From contig DJVA01000033.1 of the NCBI GenBank assembly GCA_002440705.1, forward strand, positions 1-64,000: 64,000 nucleotides of DNA, given 5' to 3'. Position numbers and translations under genes: made by a program. Below the pieces are notes generated by a model, which did no database searches, was not told the DNA's origin, and saw nothing but the letters and a program-made list of their open reading frames with translations. The DNA comes from Flavobacteriaceae bacterium UBA6268. GTDB lineage: Bacteria > Bacteroidota > Bacteroidia > Flavobacteriales > Flavobacteriaceae. Shown here piece after piece: positions 61,463 to 64,000 of the stretch; position 1 is the stretch's first letter; each line of letters starts with the position of its first letter.

Positions 61463-63456
61463 TGCCCATGACCTTTCAGGAAGCTATTCAACAAGGAATC
61501 CCCGCTACCCTACCGCAAGCAGAACCGTTCGATCCTTCTGTGAACCATGCCCCAAAGCGAAAGGCTATTTTAACCCCTCAGGAACAAAAACTAGCTCTAC
61601 AAAATGCCCTGCGTTATTTTGAGCCAAAGCACCATGCCAGCTTGCTACCCGAATTTCGGCAGGAACTGGAAACTTATGGACGTATTTATATGTACCGATT
61701 TCGCCCTAAATACCCCATGCACGCAAGGGCTATCGATGCCTATCCGGGAAAATCACTACAGGCAAAGGCCATCATGCTCATGATCCAAAACAACCTGGAC
61801 CCAGCCGTAGCACAACACCCTCACGAATTGATTACCTACGGCGGTAATGGAGCGGTATTCCAAAACTGGGCTCAATACCTGTTGACCATGCAATACCTGA
61901 GTGAAATGACCGACGAGCAGACCTTGGTGATGTACAGTGGCCATCCCTTAGGCCTGTTTCCATCCCATCCCAATGCTCCCAGGGTGGTCATTACCAACGG
62001 CATGATGATTCCCAATTACTCTCAACCGGACGATTGGGAGCGCTTTAACGCGTTGGGGGTTACCCAATACGGACAGATGACGGCGGGAAGCTATATGTAT
62101 ATTGGACCACAGGGAATTGTGCATGGGACCACGATTACGGTCCTTAATGGGTTTCGGAAAATTGGCAAAAGCCCCAAGGGCGGACTTTTCGTTACCTCGG
62201 GATTGGGCGGCATGAGCGGTGCCCAACCCAAAGCCGGTAGCATTGCTGGCTGCGTAACCGTTTGCGCCGAAGTTAACCAAAAAGCCACCCATACCCGCCA
62301 TAGCCAAGGCTGGGTGGACGAAGTAATTTCAGACTTAAACCAATTGACGGCCCGGGTTAAACAAGCTCTTTCACAAAAAGAAACCGTATCCATAGCCTAC
62401 GACGGCAACGTGGTGGACGTATGGGAGCATTTTGATAAGGAAAATCTGCAAATCGATCTGGGTAGCGACCAAACTTCCTTGCACAATCCTTGGGCAGGAG
62501 GGTATTACCCTGTGGGCATGAGCTACGAGGAATCGAATGCCCTAATGGCCAATAACCCCCAATTATTTCGGGAAAAAGTTCAGGAAAGTTTACGCCGCCA
62601 AGCCGCAGCCATCAATAAGCATACCGCCAAAGGCACCTACTTTTTTGATTATGGAAATGCCTTTTTATTGGAAGCTTCCCGCGCAGGAGCCGATGTAATG
62701 GCCAAGGACCCCAGTGGGCAAAGGGAATTTCGTTATCCCAGTTATGTTCAAGACATTATGGGGCCTATGTGCTTCGATTATGGGTTCGGGCCCTTCCGGT
62801 GGGTTTGTTGCTCTGGCAAGCCCGAGGATCTTGCTAAAACCGACACCCTTGCCACCCAAGTGTTGGAAACACTCAAAAAACAATCCCCTAAAGAAATTCA
62901 ACAGCAAATGGCAGATAACATCCAATGGATCAAGGGCGCCCAGGAAAACAAATTGGTGGTAGGCTCGCAAGCCCGAATCCTGTATGCCGATAGTGATGGT
63001 CGCATCCAAATAGCATCGGCTTTCAACAAAGCCATTGCCGAAGGCATCATTGGCCCAGTGGTATTGGGCCGCGATCACCACGACGTTTCCGGCACCGATT
63101 CGCCTTATCGAGAAACCTCCAACATTTACGATGGCAGCCGATTTACGGCAGATATGGCCATTCAGAATGTAATTGGCGACAGTTTTCGTGGGGCTACTTG
63201 GGTAAGCATCCACAATGGTGGTGGCGTGGGATGGGGCGAAGTGATTAACGGTGGGTTCGGTATGGTTCTTGATGGGAGTAAGGAAGCCCAAACCCGATTG
63301 GAACAGATGCTGTTTTGGGATGTCAATAACGGTATTTCCAGAAGGGGGTGGGCCCGCAACAAAGAAGCTATTTTTGCCATACAGCGCGCCATGACTCAAC
63401 AACCCAACTTAAAAGTAACGCTTCCCAATGTTGTGGATGAACAATTATTTGAGTAA
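61462..63456 (+). CDS. hutU: Urocanate hydratase
   Basis: A 664-residue NAD-dependent enzyme that converts urocanate to imidazolone propionate in histidine degradation. Conserved blocks: ELITYGGNGAVFQNWAQYLL, MYSGHPLGLFPSHP, TAGSYMYIGPQGIVHGTTIT, GLFVTSGLGGMSGAQPKAG, LGSDQTSLHNPWAGGYYPVG, GPFRWVCCSGKPEDL and HNGGGVGWGEVINGG. It is longer than the B. subtilis form (about 550), as in other Bacteroidota. ATG 61462 overlaps the DUF5522 stop; Met 61468 is an alternative. hutH, hutI and hutG are not in the window. Confidence 0.96.
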   Translation: MPMTFQEAIQQGIPATLPQAEPFDPSVNHAPKRKAILTPQEQKLALQNALRYFEPKHHASLLPEFRQELETYGRIYMYRFRPKYPMHARAIDAYPGKSLQAKAIMLMIQNNLDPAVAQHPHELITYGGNGAVFQNWAQYLLTMQYLSEMTDEQTLVMYSGHPLGLFPSHPNAPRVVITNGMMIPNYSQPDDWERFNALGVTQYGQMTAGSYMYIGPQGIVHGTTITVLNGFRKIGKSPKGGLFVTSGLGGMSGAQPKAGSIAGCVTVCAEVNQKATHTRHSQGWVDEVISDLNQLTARVKQALSQKETVSIAYDGNVVDVWEHFDKENLQIDLGSDQTSLHNPWAGGYYPVGMSYEESNALMANNPQLFREKVQESLRRQAAAINKHTAKGTYFFDYGNAFLLEASRAGADVMAKDPSGQREFRYPSYVQDIMGPMCFDYGFGPFRWVCCSGKPEDLAKTDTLATQVLETLKKQSPKEIQQQMADNIQWIKGAQENKLVVGSQARILYADSDGRIQIASAFNKAIAEGIIGPVVLGRDHHDVSGTDSPYRETSNIYDGSRFTADMAIQNVIGDSFRGATWVSIHNGGGVGWGEVINGGFGMVLDGSKEAQTRLEQMLFWDVNNGISRRGWARNKEAIFAIQRAMTQQPNLKVTLPNVVDEQLFE

Positions 63457-63468
63457 ATTTAGCATGCT

Positions 63469-64000
63469 ATGAACAAAAGAATCTTTTTACCACTGCTCGT
63501 GCTGCTTTTGGCAGCCTCCTCCTGTACCTCGGTACGGGTGGTTACCGATTATGACCGCAATGCCAATTTTGGCACTTACCAGACTTTCGCTTTTTACAAA
63601 CCAGGGATCGACAAAGCTAAGATCAGTGACCTGGACAAAAAACGCATCCTTCGTGCCATCGATGCCGAACTTATGGCAAAAGGCATGCAAAAAAATGAAA
63701 AACCCACTATTCTAGTAAGCATCTTTACCAAAGAAAGTGAACGCGTAGATGTGTACCACAATAACTTTGGATGGGGATGGGGATGGAATCCTTGGTGGTA
63801 TGGCGGGTATTATGGAAATTCCGTTTCCAGAACTACCGAAGGCACTCTCTACATCGACTTTATCGATGCCAACACCAACGAATTGGTATGGCAAGGAATG
63901 GGTACCAGCCGCTTAATTACTTCCGGAGATGTGGAGGCCAAAGAAGAACGCATCAAGGAGATTGTACACGAAATCCTGGCCAAATATCCTCCCAATCAAT
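63469..64000 (+). CDS. DUF4136 lipoprotein (cut by the window end)
   Basis: At least 177 residues, open at the right edge. Lipoprotein signal MNKRIFLPLLVLLLAASSCT with lipobox. The mature domain (VRVVTDYDRNANFGTYQTFA, LRAIDAELMAKGMQKNEKP, TEGTLYIDFIDANTNELVWQ and GMGTSRLI) matches DUF4136. A short aromatic/Gly spot GWGWGWNPWWYGGYYG lies in the middle. ATG 63469 is 12 bases after the hutU stop. Confidence 0.85.
   Translation, partial: MNKRIFLPLLVLLLAASSCTSVRVVTDYDRNANFGTYQTFAFYKPGIDKAKISDLDKKRILRAIDAELMAKGMQKNEKPTILVSIFTKESERVDVYHNNFGWGWGWNPWWYGGYYGNSVSRTTEGTLYIDFIDANTNELVWQGMGTSRLITSGDVEAKEERIKEIVHEILAKYPPNQ

Noticed and set aside
62665..63402. A 245-residue minus-strand frame inside hutU
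   Set aside because: Antisense shadow of a conserved enzyme; the translated sequence is low in recognisable features.

Overview
The window is chromosomal DNA from a member of the Bacteroidota, most likely a marine Flavobacteriaceae. This is an inference. It rests on Bacteroidota-type promoters (TTG about 20 bases before TAnnTTTG), almost no Shine-Dalgarno sequences, type IX secretion (T9SS) C-terminal sorting tails, Porin_10-like and HTCS-type proteins, and AT-rich but otherwise even codon use. I see no rRNA, IS element, integrase, CRISPR array or phage block. One partial tRNA-Val(UAC) sits at the left edge.

Layout. Positions 1-10202 are a long minus-strand run: tRNA-Val, folC, a secreted BNR beta-propeller protein, an exbB-exbD-tonB energy-transduction operon, an NhaD antiporter, an amino-acid dehydrogenase, a DUF922 protein and anmK. 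An acyl-CoA dehydrogenase then opens the plus strand. Positions 11631-19491 hold the most unusual element: six tightly packed plus-strand genes. They encode a coiled-coil protein, a protein of unknown family, a classic-type AAA ATPase, a second unknown protein and two membrane proteins, one with a large predicted periplasmic domain. The middle gene junctions overlap or nearly touch, so the products probably form one envelope-linked machine. I cannot match it to a characterised system.

Positions 19492-35735 contain a porin, rnhB, a beta-helix T9SS protein, a LytS/LytTR pair, a large lipoprotein, a membrane gene that looks frameshifted, a hybrid sensor/AraC regulator, and an envelope set downstream of it (a protein with an internal second signal-like segment, an OmpA-domain lipoprotein and a DUF3108-like protein). 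Positions 35738-44639 carry lipB, a lipoprotein, a sulfatase convergent with its own exported formylglycine-generating enzyme, a YqaE/Pmp3 micropeptide, a membrane-anchored LuxR-type regulator, a DUF1573 protein, lysS, a CPBP-like protein with an altered motif, and a YiaA-like protein.

Positions 44793-54191 hold a helical repeat protein, an M36 metallopeptidase, a structured intergenic region, a terpenoid-cyclase-fold protein, two small exported helical proteins, hemL, a LysM amidase-like lipoprotein and a PLP deaminase. Positions 54461-60928 are a tandem array of three secreted paralogues sharing an N-terminal repeat module and a C-terminal module. The right edge has a small membrane protein, a DUF5522 protein coupled to hutU, and a DUF4136 lipoprotein cut by the window end.
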